Positions 50,795 to 61,500 of a DNA stretch of 64,000 nt are shown piece by piece. The notes beneath the pieces are model-generated. The model worked only from the letters and a program-made list of their open reading frames with translations. It did not search any database and was not told the DNA's origin. The stretch's first letter is position 1; every line of letters begins with the position of its first letter. The position numbers and the translations under genes were made by a program. Source of the stretch: Streptomyces aurantiogriseus (GTDB taxonomy: Bacteria > Actinomycetota > Actinomycetes > Streptomycetales > Streptomycetaceae); the NCBI RefSeq assembly GCF_014649375.1, contig NZ_BMSX01000002.1, positions 504,619 to 568,618 on the forward strand, in the 5' to 3' direction.

Positions 50795-52315
50795 ATGGCG
50801 GTGACCGTGGGCGAACTCCTCGCGATGCCGCACCTGCAGATGTCGCTGCACGCCGGTGCCCGTGGGCTGGACCGCGAGGTCAGCTGGGTGCACCCGTCCG
50901 ACCTGCCCAACCCCTGGGCATGGCTCGCGTCGGGTGAGCTGTTGCTGACCAACGGAACGGGACTGCCCTCCGATTCACCGGGGCAGGCCTCCTTCATCGA
51001 GAGGCTCGCGGAGGCGGGCCCCAGCGCCTTCGGCCTGGGTCTCGGCACCGGGGGCCCGCCCCTGACCCGTGCCCTCACCGACCGCGCCGACGAACTGTCG
51101 CTGCCGGTCGTGTCCGTGCCCTACAGCGTGCCGTTCAGCGCGGTCGCGCGGGCGGTGGCCGATGTCAACGAGCGTGAGGGAGCCCGGCAGCTCGCAAGTG
51201 TCGCGCGGCTGTACGCGTTGCTGCGGACCTCGATGGCCAGAGGCCTGTCCGGACCGGAGATGTTCGACCGTCTCGGCCGGGAGCTGGACGCGCGACTGTA
51301 TTTGGTCGATCCCGAGACCGGCCTGTCGCTGTTCGACGAAGGTCCCGAGACCCGCTTCGCTGACGCGCTGGCCGCCGAGTTCGCGGCCCACTCCCAGGCC
51401 ATGCCGGGCGTGCTGAGGCTGCGCCGCCGGGACGGCGACGGCCGGTGGGCCACGGCGCTGGCCGTCGCCGTGCCCGGCGATCAGCCGACGGCGTTGGTCG
51501 CCGAGCCGACCGGGGAACAGCCGCCCAGCCTCGGACTGCTGCAACACGTCGCGACGGTCGGCGCCCTGGAACTGGCTCAGCTGGCAGCGGACCGGGAACG
51601 CCGCCGCCGCCGTGGCGCCGACCTGCTCCTGCACCTGCTGGAGCGCAGGCTCGATCCGACGGCAGCCGAGCACCAGTTGGCGGACAGCGGCATCGCACCG
51701 GCCGACTCCGTCCTCGTCCTCACCCAGGCCGCGTCCGACGGCATCGCCGACGACATCCATCGCCGTCTGTCCAGACCACGCGTCCCTCACCTGCTGCTGC
51801 GTCGCGACGACAGCCTGCACATCGTGCTGGAGGACCGTCCGGAGCTACTGGAGCAGATCCTGGTGGGCTCCTCCGCACCGATGGGTGTGAGCGACCGGAT
51901 CTGTACGGCGGGGCGCGTTCCGGAAGCCCGGCAGGAGGCCCGCTGGGCACTGGGAGCCGCCAAGGCCGAGAACCGGCGTGTGGTCCGGTACGGCGACGAA
52001 ACCGCGCTGCCGCTGCCCCGTACCCCTGCCGAGGCCCAGGTCCTGGTGTCCAGGGTGCTGGGCGCGCTGATGGCGCACGACGCCGAGCACGGCACCGAAT
52101 ACCTGCGTACCCTCCGGGTCACACTGCGCCGCAACCGGTCCTGGCAGCTGGCGGCCGACGAACTGCACATCCACAAACAGACCCTCGGCTACCGCCTGCG
52201 CAAGATCGAGCAGTTGACCGGCCGCGGGGTCACCCAGACCGACCACATAGCGGAGTTGTGGTTCGCCATCCGGGCCCACGACCTGGTTCACAGCCGCTGC
52301 CCGGTCCGGGGCTGA
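50795..52315 (+). CDS. PucR-family transcriptional regulator
   Basis: The 506-residue protein has an N-terminal PucR sensor domain (TVGELLAMPHLQMSLHAGARGLDREVSWVH, residues 3-32), a middle GGDEF-like region and a C-terminal helix-turn-helix (RNRSWQLAADELHIHKQTLGYRLRKIEQL, about 445-475). PucR proteins usually activate purine, allantoin or amine catabolic genes. ATG 50795 follows GGGAGGTGAGG. Divergent from the hydrolase operon, it probably controls it and perhaps the downstream guanidine genes. Confidence 0.9.
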   Translation: MAVTVGELLAMPHLQMSLHAGARGLDREVSWVHPSDLPNPWAWLASGELLLTNGTGLPSDSPGQASFIERLAEAGPSAFGLGLGTGGPPLTRALTDRADELSLPVVSVPYSVPFSAVARAVADVNEREGARQLASVARLYALLRTSMARGLSGPEMFDRLGRELDARLYLVDPETGLSLFDEGPETRFADALAAEFAAHSQAMPGVLRLRRRDGDGRWATALAVAVPGDQPTALVAEPTGEQPPSLGLLQHVATVGALELAQLAADRERRRRRGADLLLHLLERRLDPTAAEHQLADSGIAPADSVLVLTQAASDGIADDIHRRLSRPRVPHLLLRRDDSLHIVLEDRPELLEQILVGSSAPMGVSDRICTAGRVPEARQEARWALGAAKAENRRVVRYGDETALPLPRTPAEAQVLVSRVLGALMAHDAEHGTEYLRTLRVTLRRNRSWQLAADELHIHKQTLGYRLRKIEQLTGRGVTQTDHIAELWFAIRAHDLVHSRCPVRG

Positions 52316-52365
52316 AGCAGGATGGCCGCAGCACGCGGGAAGGGCCGGCCCGCCCGGACGGGCCG

Positions 52366-53175
52366 TCAGGTCCCCGTGACGCCGGAGATCGAGGAAAGGA
52401 CATCGAGGGCCCCCTCGACCGCGGTGATCTCCCAACGTCGGACGTGCGGCGCACCTTTCGGATCGGTGTCGCCGAGCAGCAGACCGGCGGATCCGTCCGG
52501 ACCGGGGGCGAGCGAGCGTCCCACCCGGTGCGGCAGAGTCGAACGTTCCACCGTCCAGCGGTGGCCCACGACCCGGCCGAGTGACACCTCGCAGTCGAGC
52601 ATCTCCCGGGCCCGGCCGAGGTGCGCGGCTCCGGCCACCAGTTCCGCCAGCGGGGCGTGGGCCGGCAGTGGCTCGGGGCGGCTGCGGGCGTAGCCGAACC
52701 ACGATCCCGTCCGCACCAGCAGCGCGACGCTGCCGCGGACCGGATCCGCCAACTCCACGGCGGCGCAGGGCGCCCCGGCAGTCGTGCCGGGGCGCCAGTG
52801 CTCGATGTACGGGGCGTGCAGGCCCTTCTCCACCAGCATCGGCCCCCGCCAGGTCAGCAGCCCGGCGTCCGGAACGCAGGTGGGCGCGAAGTCGATGCCG
52901 CGGCTCCAGTGGAAGGCGCCCTCGGCATGGTGCAACTGCCCGGCGAACCCCTCCTGCTGCGCCAGGTCGAGCAGCTGTCCGAAGGTGAGATCGCGGAGGC
53001 TCCGACTGCCCCGGGGGTGCGGCCGGTCGGCAGCCTGCCTCAGGTCGGCGTAACGGGTGGCCCCCTGGACCCAGGTGACGGTGCTGGTGACATCGCGCCG
53101 GCCGTCGCCGTCGACAAGAAGTGAGCGATGCCAGGCACCCGTCAGCTCGGCGAGGGCAGGACTGCTGTAGGCCAC
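52366..53175 (-). CDS. Unrecognised protein, lipocalin-like composition
   Basis: I do not recognise the family. The 269-residue protein is beta-rich with many Trp/Gly/Arg residues. It begins LAELTGAWHRSLLV (a G-x-W start like lipocalins) and has VTWVQGATRYADLR, HAEGAFHWSRGIDF and GPMLVEKGLHAPYIEHW. There is no signal peptide or membrane segment. GTG 53175 is taken as start; TTG 53187 is four codons upstream. It lies between the PucR and formamidase genes, pointing back, so a link with nitrogen catabolism is by position only. Confidence 0.7.
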   Translation of the reverse strand: MAYSSPALAELTGAWHRSLLVDGDGRRDVTSTVTWVQGATRYADLRQAADRPHPRGSRSLRDLTFGQLLDLAQQEGFAGQLHHAEGAFHWSRGIDFAPTCVPDAGLLTWRGPMLVEKGLHAPYIEHWRPGTTAGAPCAAVELADPVRGSVALLVRTGSWFGYARSRPEPLPAHAPLAELVAGAAHLGRAREMLDCEVSLGRVVGHRWTVERSTLPHRVGRSLAPGPDGSAGLLLGDTDPKGAPHVRRWEITAVEGALDVLSSISGVTGT

Positions 53176-53460
53176 GCGATCCAGCAAAGCGACGGCCTGT
53201 TACCGCCCTGGCACTGCCGCATTACGTTCACTTCCCGGAGGCCGGCGGGGATGCCGTGTCCGGCGAGGACCGGTGCGCCGCCTTCCCCTTCATACCCGGG
53301 TACGGGCGTGCCCCGGAGTTCTGTGTCCCAGTCGGATGGCCGAGCGTCCTCACCGCCCAGCAGCCTGGTCGCAACTGCCGGGCGGCCGGGTGCGGATGAC
53401 ACAGGCCTGCACGTCCCTCCGACGGGCCCCGACCGCCCCGAGACCTTTGATGGAGGACCC

Positions 53461-54846
53461 ATGGAATCGTCGAGACGAGCGAACCGCACCGTGCGGGAGG
53501 CGCTCATCTCCGGGCTGGGGAGGCGGGGTTTCCTGCGCGCCGCGGCAGCAGTGACCGGGGCCGCCGGGAGTGTGCTGGGCGCCCAGGCCGCTTCGGGTAC
53601 GCCAGGCTCTGCGTCCGCCGCCGCGTCCTCCCTGTTCCCCCGCGAGATCCTGCAGCCCGGCAAGGGACCCGTCCACGGGCAGCATTACCTCCCCTCCCTC
53701 CCGGACCAGGTGCGGTGGGGCTACGTGCCCGCTCTGGACAGCGAGCCCGTGGCGCGTATGCGGTCGGGTGAGACGATCACCGTGGACGCCGTGTCGCACG
53801 AGGGCATCCTGGAAGACCAGGGCCGCGACCCGGTGTCGTACTTCGGCCGGCAGGGAGTACCGCGCGACCAGGTGCTCGACGACGCCATCGCGATCGCTGC
53901 GGACTACTCCCGCGCCGAGCGCGACTTCGACGTGGACGGCCCGCACGTGGTCACGGGGCCGGTCTACGTGGAGGGTGCCGAGCCGGGAGACGTCCTGAAG
54001 GTCGAGATGCTCTCGATGCTCCTGCGCGTACCGTACGGTGTCGTCTCCAGCCGCCACGGCAAGGGTGCCCTGCCCCGGCTCGCCGGAGGCGGCGTGCCGG
54101 CGGGGATCACCATGGAGGAGATCATGCCGCCGGTGGGCACGGACGGGCGGGCCACGGGCGATCCCACCCGCTACGGCGACGTCTCGGTCTTCACACCGGT
54201 GCGCCGTGGGCGGGGCGGCGTGCCCAGCGGTGTGATGCGGCGCGGCAGTTCGGGCGAGGTCGTCTTCCCGCTGCACCCGTTCATGGGCATGATGGGTGTG
54301 GCGTTCGCCCCCGCAGGCACCCTTACCGCCCCATCGCTGAACTCCGTCCCGCCCACGCTCGGCGGCGGCAACATCGACATCAACCTGCTGGGTGTGGGTG
54401 CCACCTTCTTCCTTCCCGTGTACGCAGAGGGCGCGCTGTTCTACACCGGTGACTCACACATGGCCATGGGCGACGGCGAGGTGGCGCTGACCGCCATGGA
54501 GGGGTCCCTGCGTGCCACGTTCCGGCTCACCGTGTGCAAGGCGGGTTCGGGCGACGCGCCCTCGGTCGCCTTCCACTACCCGTTCGCCGAGACCCCTGAC
54601 GCCTGGGTGCCCATCGGTCTCTCCGACCCGGACGGCTCCCGGAACGGCCAGATCAACGACCTGAACATCGCGATGCGCCGTGCGGTGGTCAACGCGTTGG
54701 ACTTCCTCCAGTACGACCTCGGCATGGACCGAGCAGTGGCGTACGCCTACCTGTCCGCGGCGGCCGACTTCGAGATCTCGCAGGTCGTCGACCGTACCGT
54801 GGGCGTGCATGGGGTCATCTGCAAGGATCACTTCACCGCCCGGTAG
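53461..54846 (+). CDS. Tat-exported acetamidase/formamidase-family protein
   Basis: The 461-residue protein has a twin-arginine signal (LGRRGFLRAAAAVTGAAG, residues 19-36). The acetamidase/formamidase fold follows: ITVDAVSHEGILE, VTGPVYVEGAEPGDVLKVEML, FPLHPFMGMMGVA and GGNIDINLLGVGATFFLPVY, then HMAMGDGEVALTAME. It splits small amides to ammonia plus acid, here outside the membrane. ATG 53461 follows TGGAGGAC. Export is unusual for the family, most members of which are cytoplasmic. It precedes the permease-carboxylase operon. Confidence 0.88.
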   Translation: MESSRRANRTVREALISGLGRRGFLRAAAAVTGAAGSVLGAQAASGTPGSASAAASSLFPREILQPGKGPVHGQHYLPSLPDQVRWGYVPALDSEPVARMRSGETITVDAVSHEGILEDQGRDPVSYFGRQGVPRDQVLDDAIAIAADYSRAERDFDVDGPHVVTGPVYVEGAEPGDVLKVEMLSMLLRVPYGVVSSRHGKGALPRLAGGGVPAGITMEEIMPPVGTDGRATGDPTRYGDVSVFTPVRRGRGGVPSGVMRRGSSGEVVFPLHPFMGMMGVAFAPAGTLTAPSLNSVPPTLGGGNIDINLLGVGATFFLPVYAEGALFYTGDSHMAMGDGEVALTAMEGSLRATFRLTVCKAGSGDAPSVAFHYPFAETPDAWVPIGLSDPDGSRNGQINDLNIAMRRAVVNALDFLQYDLGMDRAVAYAYLSAAADFEISQVVDRTVGVHGVICKDHFTAR

Positions 54847-55110
54847 GGTTCCGTCGGCTCTGCCTGGACCTCATCGCGCCGAAGCGAGCGCGGCCCGCCC
54901 CTCTTACGTGCGCGCGGCAGAGGACATACGGGTCCCCACGCCTGCCGCACGGCGCCGACCGCTTTGATCATCGGGAACGTCTGCCACGCCGGCCTCGGCC
55001 GCAGGGGCAGCGGTGGCGAAACGTGAGGTCACACCGCAAGTGGCAGCAGACACACGAAGTTAACTTCCGGGACCCAGGTGTGAGACCCGTCCGCCCCACC
55101 ATCGCAATAC

Positions 55111-55129
55111 CTGTCAAACGACAGATAAT
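55111..55129. promoter_or_regulatory. Operator/promoter before the carboxylase operon
   Basis: CTGTC-AAAC-GACAG (55111-55124) is a perfect palindrome that abuts GATAAT (55124-55129), a near-consensus -10. It is the clearest signal in the 307-base gap 54847-55153; no riboswitch was recognised there. GntR-like or other dimeric repressor binding is inferred. Confidence 0.6.
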
Positions 55130-55153
55130 CCTTGATCGATCGGAGGTGCCGTG

Positions 55154-56749
55154 ATGGGCCGGCCTGAACTCGCCTCTGGGCAGAGCCCCGACGGTGGCGT
55201 CACGACAAGTCCCGCCCCCCTCGGCTACCAGCAGGAACTTCGCCGGGGGGTGGGCAGCTTCGCGTCATTCGCCGCGGGCTTCTCCTTCGTGTCGATCCTC
55301 ACCACTGTCTTCCAGCTCTTCGGCCTCGGCTTCGCCCTCGGTGGGGCGGCGTTCTTCTGGACCTGGCCGCTGGTCTTCGCGGGCCAGCTGCTGGTCGCGC
55401 TCTGTTTCGCCGAACTGGCGGCGCGCTGGCCCATCTCCGGGGCGATCTACCAGTGGTCGAGCCGGCTGGCCGGCACCACGGCGGGCTGGTTCGTCGGCTG
55501 GACCATGATCATTGGGCAGATCCTCACCGTCGCGGCCGCCGCGATCGCGGCGCAGGCGGTGCTGCCGGGCATCTGGTCCGGCTTCCAGATCGTCGGCGGA
55601 GCGGGCGCCGACCCGTCGGTCGGCTCCCCGACCGGCGCGCAGAACGCGGTCCTTCTGGGCTGCCTCCTGCTGGTGATCACCACGGTGGTGAACATCCTCG
55701 GCATCCGCCAGATGGCCGCCGCCACCAGCATCGGCGTCGCGATCGAGATCGTCGGTGTGATCGCGCTGGTGCTGGTGCTCTTCTTCCTGCCCGAGCGGGG
55801 CCCGCAGGTCGTGACCCACCACACCGGCTGGGCCGGCGACGGCGGCTACATCGGGGCCTTCCTCGCGTCCTCGCTGATGGCGGCCTACGTCATGGTCGGC
55901 TTCGACTCCGCGGGCGAACTGGCGGAGGAGACGCACAGCCCGCGCCGGACCACTCCCCGGACCATCCTGCGGGCGCTGGTCATCTCGGGCGTCGGCGGCG
56001 CCCTGCTGATCCTCTCGGGACTCATGGCCGCGAGCAGCCTCACCGACGGAAACCTGGCCACCGGCGGCCTTTCCTGGGTGCTCACCGACCGGCTCGGCGA
56101 CGTCCTGGGCCGGCTGCTGCTGTGCTGCGTCGCGGTCGCGGTGTTCGCCTGCACCCTCGCCGTGCAGACCTCCGGCGCACGGATGATCTACTCCATGGCG
56201 CGCGAGGGCGCCCTGCCGTTCCACCGACACCTCGCCAAGGTCTCGGCCCGTACCGGTACGCCGGTCATCACGTCGGTCGTGGTGGGCGTGGGCGCCGCGA
56301 CCGCGCTCGTGGTCAACCTTCGCCAGGCGGCGATCTTCACCGCCCTCGCCAGCCTCTGCATCGCCATGCTGTACCTGGCCTATCTGGGCGTGACGCTGCC
56401 GCAGTTGGTCGCCCGTATCCGGCACCGAGGGCTCCCGGACGGCGTCGACGAGACGGGCCGACCGCTGTTCTCGCTGGGCCGTTGGGGGATGGCGGTCAAC
56501 ACGCTCGCCGTGCTCTACGGGGCCGGTATGACGGTCAATCTGATCTGGCCGCGTCCGGAGATCTACGACCTCACCGAAGGCACGTGGTGGCTGCGGTGGA
56601 GCGCCCTGCTCTTCATCGGGCTCGGTCTCGCCGTCGGCGCCGCCTACTTCCTCGCCCGCCGGCTGCACCACCACATCGAGCTGAGGCACGTGCCCCACAC
56701 GCACGTCGAGCCGCCCGCCCAGGCCGAGACCGTCGCCGAGCCCGCCTGA
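55154..56749 (+). CDS. APC-family permease, probable guanidine/urea/amine uptake
   Basis: The 531-residue protein has about 12 helices (VSILTTVFQLFGLGFALGGAAFFWTW, AARWPISGAIYQW, MVGFDSAGELAEETHSPRR). The motifs are those of the amine/GABA APC branch common before urea-amidolyase genes. It should import the substrate of the following enzymes. ATG 55154 is preferred over the preceding GTG because GGAGG lies 7 bases upstream. The UAAP1 gene follows 73 bases later. A palindrome and -10 lie just before it. Confidence 0.88.
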   Translation: MGRPELASGQSPDGGVTTSPAPLGYQQELRRGVGSFASFAAGFSFVSILTTVFQLFGLGFALGGAAFFWTWPLVFAGQLLVALCFAELAARWPISGAIYQWSSRLAGTTAGWFVGWTMIIGQILTVAAAAIAAQAVLPGIWSGFQIVGGAGADPSVGSPTGAQNAVLLGCLLLVITTVVNILGIRQMAAATSIGVAIEIVGVIALVLVLFFLPERGPQVVTHHTGWAGDGGYIGAFLASSLMAAYVMVGFDSAGELAEETHSPRRTTPRTILRALVISGVGGALLILSGLMAASSLTDGNLATGGLSWVLTDRLGDVLGRLLLCCVAVAVFACTLAVQTSGARMIYSMAREGALPFHRHLAKVSARTGTPVITSVVVGVGAATALVVNLRQAAIFTALASLCIAMLYLAYLGVTLPQLVARIRHRGLPDGVDETGRPLFSLGRWGMAVNTLAVLYGAGMTVNLIWPRPEIYDLTEGTWWLRWSALLFIGLGLAVGAAYFLARRLHHHIELRHVPHTHVEPPAQAETVAEPA

Positions 56750-56822
56750 GAAGTCCGGCGGCCCGCGCGACGCGACGGGCGCGCACTGATTGACGTACCG
56801 ACGAAGGGACGACAGGACATCC

Positions 56823-57773
56823 ATGTCCACAGCCGAAGAGCCGACGGCCATCACACCGCAGGACCAGTACCCCACCGGACAGCCGTCCGGTGGGGCCGGC
56901 GCCCAGGATCCCGGCGGGCAGGCCTCCGCCGCAGTCCGTGATCTGCACCTGACCGACACTGTCCGAAGTGCCCGGGACGACGCCCGCGCCCAGGGCGGAC
57001 AGGCCGGCGAGTGGATGCCGTACCTTCCGGCGTCCAGCAGCCCGCACTGCCCGCCGGGGGTGGACCCGGCCACCCTGGTGTGGGCGGAGACGGTGGCACC
57101 CGGCGGCTACACCCACAAGGTCCTCGCTCGCGGCACCCGGCTGCGCTTCGACGACCCGACCGGCGACGCCTGCGCCCACCTGCTGCTCTTCAACGCCCTG
57201 GAACCGGTCGAGCGGCTCAACGTCGCCGACACCCAGAAGATCCCGTGGCAGGCCTACCTGGGCGAGAACCACCCGCTGCTGTCCGGCGACGGCCGGGTTC
57301 TGGCCGTGGTGACCGGTGACTCCTCCGGCCGGCACGACGCCTTCTGCGGCACCACCACCGACGCCTGGAACCGACGCAAGTACGGTGACGCCCGCCCCGA
57401 GGGGCCGTCCCCGTCCGGCCGGGGACTCTTCCTCAAGGCGGCCGCCAAACACGGCCTGAGCCGGCGCGACCTGCCGCCCAGCCTGTCCTTCTTCCAGGGC
57501 GTACGCGTCGAGGCGGACGGCGCCCTCGCCTGGCGGGGCAGCGCCGGCCCGGACACGCATGTCGAACTCGTCGCGGAAATGCCCCTGTTGCTGCTGGTCG
57601 CCAATGTCGCCCACCCGCTGGACCCGCGCCCCGGCTACGTCGTCGGGCCGCTGCGCGTGCACGCCTCGCGCGCAACCGCCACCGGCCCGGACGATCCGCG
57701 GTTCACCGCCACGCCCGAACTGCACCGGGCGTACCTCAACACCGTCGACTACTGCGAAGCCCGGGGGCTGTGA
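56823..57773 (+). CDS. DUF1989 protein, UAAP1 (carboxyguanidine deiminase subunit type)
   Basis: The 316-residue protein has the DUF1989 fold: LVWAETVAPGGYTHKVLARGTRLRF, DACAHLLLFNALEPVERLNVADT and QGVRVEADGALAW. It is urea-amidolyase-associated protein 1. Such pairs were shown to be carboxyguanidine deiminase (CgdAB), acting between guanidine carboxylase and allophanate hydrolase. About 50 residues at the N-terminus are low complexity. ATG 56823 follows AGGAC. UAAP2 starts one base after its stop. Confidence 0.9.
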   Translation: MSTAEEPTAITPQDQYPTGQPSGGAGAQDPGGQASAAVRDLHLTDTVRSARDDARAQGGQAGEWMPYLPASSSPHCPPGVDPATLVWAETVAPGGYTHKVLARGTRLRFDDPTGDACAHLLLFNALEPVERLNVADTQKIPWQAYLGENHPLLSGDGRVLAVVTGDSSGRHDAFCGTTTDAWNRRKYGDARPEGPSPSGRGLFLKAAAKHGLSRRDLPPSLSFFQGVRVEADGALAWRGSAGPDTHVELVAEMPLLLLVANVAHPLDPRPGYVVGPLRVHASRATATGPDDPRFTATPELHRAYLNTVDYCEARGL

Positions 57774-57774
57774 C

Positions 57775-58593
57775 ATGGCGACCACCCAGACCGAGAGCAC
57801 GTTGACCACACACCCGACCACCTCGGGCGGCACCGTCGCCTCCACCGTCCCGGTCGGCGCGGTGTACGCCGAGGGCTCCACCCTGGACTGGGGAGCGAGC
57901 CTGGTCGAGGGCGCCGTCGTCCTGGACGAGAAAGTGGCCCCCAACGCGCCCTGGTCGGCGGTGGTGAAGGAGGGACACGTCCTGACCATCGTCGACGTCG
58001 GCGGCAACCAGTCGGCCGACTGTCTGCTCTACAACGCCTACGACCCCGAGGAGCGCTACAGCGTCCCCGACACCCTGGCCTGGCAGGGCAACGCCTATGT
58101 GCGCACCGGCACCGTGCTGCGCAGCAACGAGAGCCGCCCGCTGATGACCGTCGTCGCCAACGAGATCGACCGTCAGGACACCATCGGCGGCGCCTGCGGC
58201 AAGGAGTCCAACACCCTGCGCTACGGCCACCACGTGACGTTCCATCACGGCTGCCGCGAGAACTTCCTCGCCGAGGCCGGGCGGCGCGGTCTGGGGGTGC
58301 GGGACATCGTCTCCAATCTCAACTGGTTCATGAACGTCCCCGTCGAGGCGGACGGTGCGCTCGGCATCGTGGACGGCATGTCGGCGCCCGGGCGCCGGGT
58401 CGCGGTGCGCGCCGAGACGGACGTCCTGGTGATGGTGTCCAACTGCCCGCAGATGAACAACCCGTGCAACGACTTCAACCCGACCCCGCTGCGGATGATC
58501 GTCGTGGACCCGGCACGTGCCGCGGGCCCCGGCCCCGCCGCGGGCGGCCCACGGTCCGCGCGGGCCCCGCGCACCCCGGGGGACGCCGCGTGA
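57775..58593 (+). CDS. DUF1989 protein, UAAP2 (carboxyguanidine deiminase subunit type)
   Basis: The 272-residue protein is the second DUF1989 member: GAVVLDEKVAPNAPWSAVVKEGHVLTIVDVGGNQSADCLLYNAYDP, in family order, then ACGKESNTLRYG, FHHGC and CPQMNNPCNDFNP. Conserved Cys and His residues fit a metal or substrate site. With UAAP1 it should remove ammonia from carboxyguanidine to give allophanate. ATG 57775 follows the UAAP1 stop by one base, and its own TGA overlaps the carboxylase GTG. The low-complexity C-terminus is clade specific. Confidence 0.9.
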   Translation: MATTQTESTLTTHPTTSGGTVASTVPVGAVYAEGSTLDWGASLVEGAVVLDEKVAPNAPWSAVVKEGHVLTIVDVGGNQSADCLLYNAYDPEERYSVPDTLAWQGNAYVRTGTVLRSNESRPLMTVVANEIDRQDTIGGACGKESNTLRYGHHVTFHHGCRENFLAEAGRRGLGVRDIVSNLNWFMNVPVEADGALGIVDGMSAPGRRVAVRAETDVLVMVSNCPQMNNPCNDFNPTPLRMIVVDPARAAGPGPAAGGPRSARAPRTPGDAA

Positions 58594-61500
58594 CCCGCCC
58601 CACCGCTGTTCTCGTCGCCAACCGCGGTGAGATAGCGCGCCGCGTCATCCGCACCGCCGGGAAGATGGGCCTGGGCACCGTCGCCGTCTTCTCCGACGCC
58701 GACCGGGCCGCCCCGCACGTCCGCGAGGCCGACCACGCGGTCCACCTGGGTCCGGCGCCCGCCCGCGACTCGTATCTGCGCGGCGACGCGATCATCGAGG
58801 CCGCGCTCACCCATGGCGCCGGAATCATCCACCCGGGCTACGGCTTCCTCTCCGAGAACGCCGCCTTCGCCCGTGCCGTCGAGGAGGCCGGCCTGCGTTT
58901 CGCGGGCCCGACCGCCGATCAGATCACCGCCTTCGGCGAGAAGCACACCGCCCGCGCCCTGGCCAGGGCGGCCGGAGTCCCGCTGCTGGCCGGGACGGAG
59001 TTGCTCGCGAGCGCCGAGGAGGCCGCCACCGCGGCCGAGTCGATCGGGCTGCCGGTCATGGTCAAGGCCACGGGCGGTGGCGGCGGCATCGGCATGCAGG
59101 CCTGCGCCACCGCCGACGAGGTGCGCGAGGCCTTCGCCCGCGTGGCGGCGCTCGCCGAGTCCCACTTCGGGTCGGCCGGGGTGTTCCTGGAGCGTCTGGT
59201 GCGCCCGGCCCGCCACGTCGAGGTGCAGGCCTTCGGCGACGGCGCCGGCCGGATCGCGGTCTTCGGCGACCGCGACTGCTCGCTGCAGCGCCGCAATCAG
59301 AAGGTGATCGAGGAGGCCCCGGCCCCGGCCCTGCCCGCCCGTGTCCGTGAACTGCTGCGGGACTCGTCCCGCCGGCTGCTCGCCTCGGTCGGCTACCGCG
59401 GCGCGGGGACCGTGGAGTTCGTCTACGACCCGGTGCGCGAGGAGGCCGCCTTCCTGGAGGTCAACACCCGGCTCCAGGTCGAGCACCCGGTGACCGAGGA
59501 GGCGTACGGCGTCGACCTCGTCGCACTCATGCTCACCCTGGCCCGCGACGGCAGCGTCGACGACGCGGTGTTCGCGCGGGAGTGGACGCCCGCCGGACAT
59601 GCCGTGGAGGCCCGCGTCTACGCCGAGGACCCGGGCAAGGACTCGGCTCCCTCCTCGGGCCTGATCACCCGGGCGGCCTTCCCCGGCCAGGGCGCCGACG
59701 ACATCCCCGGCGTCCGCGTCGACGGCTTCGCCGAGACCGGCCTGGAGATCTCGCCGTACTACGACCCCATGCTCGCCAAGGTGATCGCCCAGGGCCCCGA
59801 CCGCGACACCGCGTTCGACGTGCTCGGCCGGGCCCTGGCCGCCAGCCGGGTCGACGGCGTCGTCACCAACCTGGGCCTGCTGCGCTCGCTGACCGTGCGG
59901 GGCGAGGTGCGCGAGGCCGTGCACAGCACGAGCACCCTCGCCACCACCGCCGACCCCGAGCCACGCATCGACGTCCTGGTGCCGGGCGCGATGACCACCG
60001 TGCAGGACCTTCCCGGCCGGCTCGGCTACTGGCACGTGGGCGTACCGCCGAGCGGACCCTTCGATCCGGTCTCCTTCGCCGAGGCCAACCTGGCCGTCGG
60101 CAACCCGGCCGGGGCGCCCGCGCTCGAGGTCACCGCGGGCGGGCTGACCCTGCGCTTCTCGGCCGCCGACGTGGTCGCCGTCACCGGCGCCCCCGTCCCG
60201 GTCACGGTGGACGGCACCGCGGCGGCTCTGTGGGAGCCGGTGCCGGTCCCGGCCGGTGGCACCCTGGTCGTCGGCGCCTGCCACGGTCCCGGCCTGCGCA
60301 GCTACGTGGCCGTCCGGGGCGGCGTCGACGTACCCGCATACCTGGGCAGCGCCTCGACCTTCACCCTCGGCGGCTTCGGCGGGCACGGCGGGCGGGCCCT
60401 GCTCGCCGGCGACGTCCTGCGGCCCGGGGCCGCCCGGGCCGCAGGTGGCGGCCCGACCCCGCCCGAGCGCCGGCCCGCGATCACCTCGCACTGGCGGATC
60501 GGTGTCACCGAGGGCCCGCACGCGGCGCCCGAGTTCTTCACCCGCGAGGACATCGACACCCTCTACGCCACCGACTACGGGGTGCACCACAACTCGGCCC
60601 GCACCGGTATCCGCCTGATCGGGCCCACACCCCGGTGGGCCCGCCAGGACGGCGGCGAGGCCGGGCTGCACCCCTCCAACATCCACGACACGCCGTACGC
60701 GGTGGGCGCTCTCGACTTCACCGGCGACACGCCGATCATCCTGGGCCCCGACGGGCCGTCCCTCGGCGGTTTCGTCTGCCCCGCGGTGGTCGCCAGCGGC
60801 GACCTGTGGAAGCTCGGTCAGCTCCGCCCCGGAGACAGCGTCCGCTTCGTACCGGTCAAGGAAGCCGAGGCGGCCGCCCTCGACGCCCGCCGTGCCTCAC
60901 CCGCGCTGATCAGCGCGGGCGGAGACGGTGACGACGGCGTACTCGGCCGTCTGGAGGCCACCGACGACCGTCCCTCGGTCACCTACCGCCGGGACGGCGA
61001 CGACAACGTCCTCGTCGAGTACGGCCCCATGGTGCTCGACCTCGGCCTGCGGATGCGCGTGCACGCCTTGCAGGAGACCCTCGCCGCGCACGCGCCCGAC
61101 GGCATCGTCGACGTCACCCCGGGCATCCGCTCGCTGCAGGTCCACACCGACGCGCGCCGGCTGAAGGCCCGCGACCTCACCGTCCTGCTGCGCGAGCTGG
61201 AGGACGAGGTCCCGCCCACCAACGAACTGGTGGTCCCCTCCCGCACGGTGCGGCTGCCACTGAGCTGGGACGATCCGGCGACCCGGCTCGCCATCGAGCG
61301 CTACATGGCAGGGGTACGCGACGACGCCCCGTGGTGCCCGTGGAACATCGAGTTCATCCGCCGCGTCAACGGCCTGGAGACCGCCGACGACGTCTACCGC
61401 ACCGTCTTCGACGCCTCCTACCTGGTGCTCGGCCTCGGCGACGTCTATCTCGGCGCCCCGGTCGCCACCCCGCTCGACCCGCGGCACCGCCTGGTGACCA

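Noticed and set aside
54847..55153. Guanidine-sensing riboswitch before the carboxylase operon
   Set aside because: No ykkC-type conserved segments were recognised; only a palindrome and a -10 element are evident. A covariance search would settle it.
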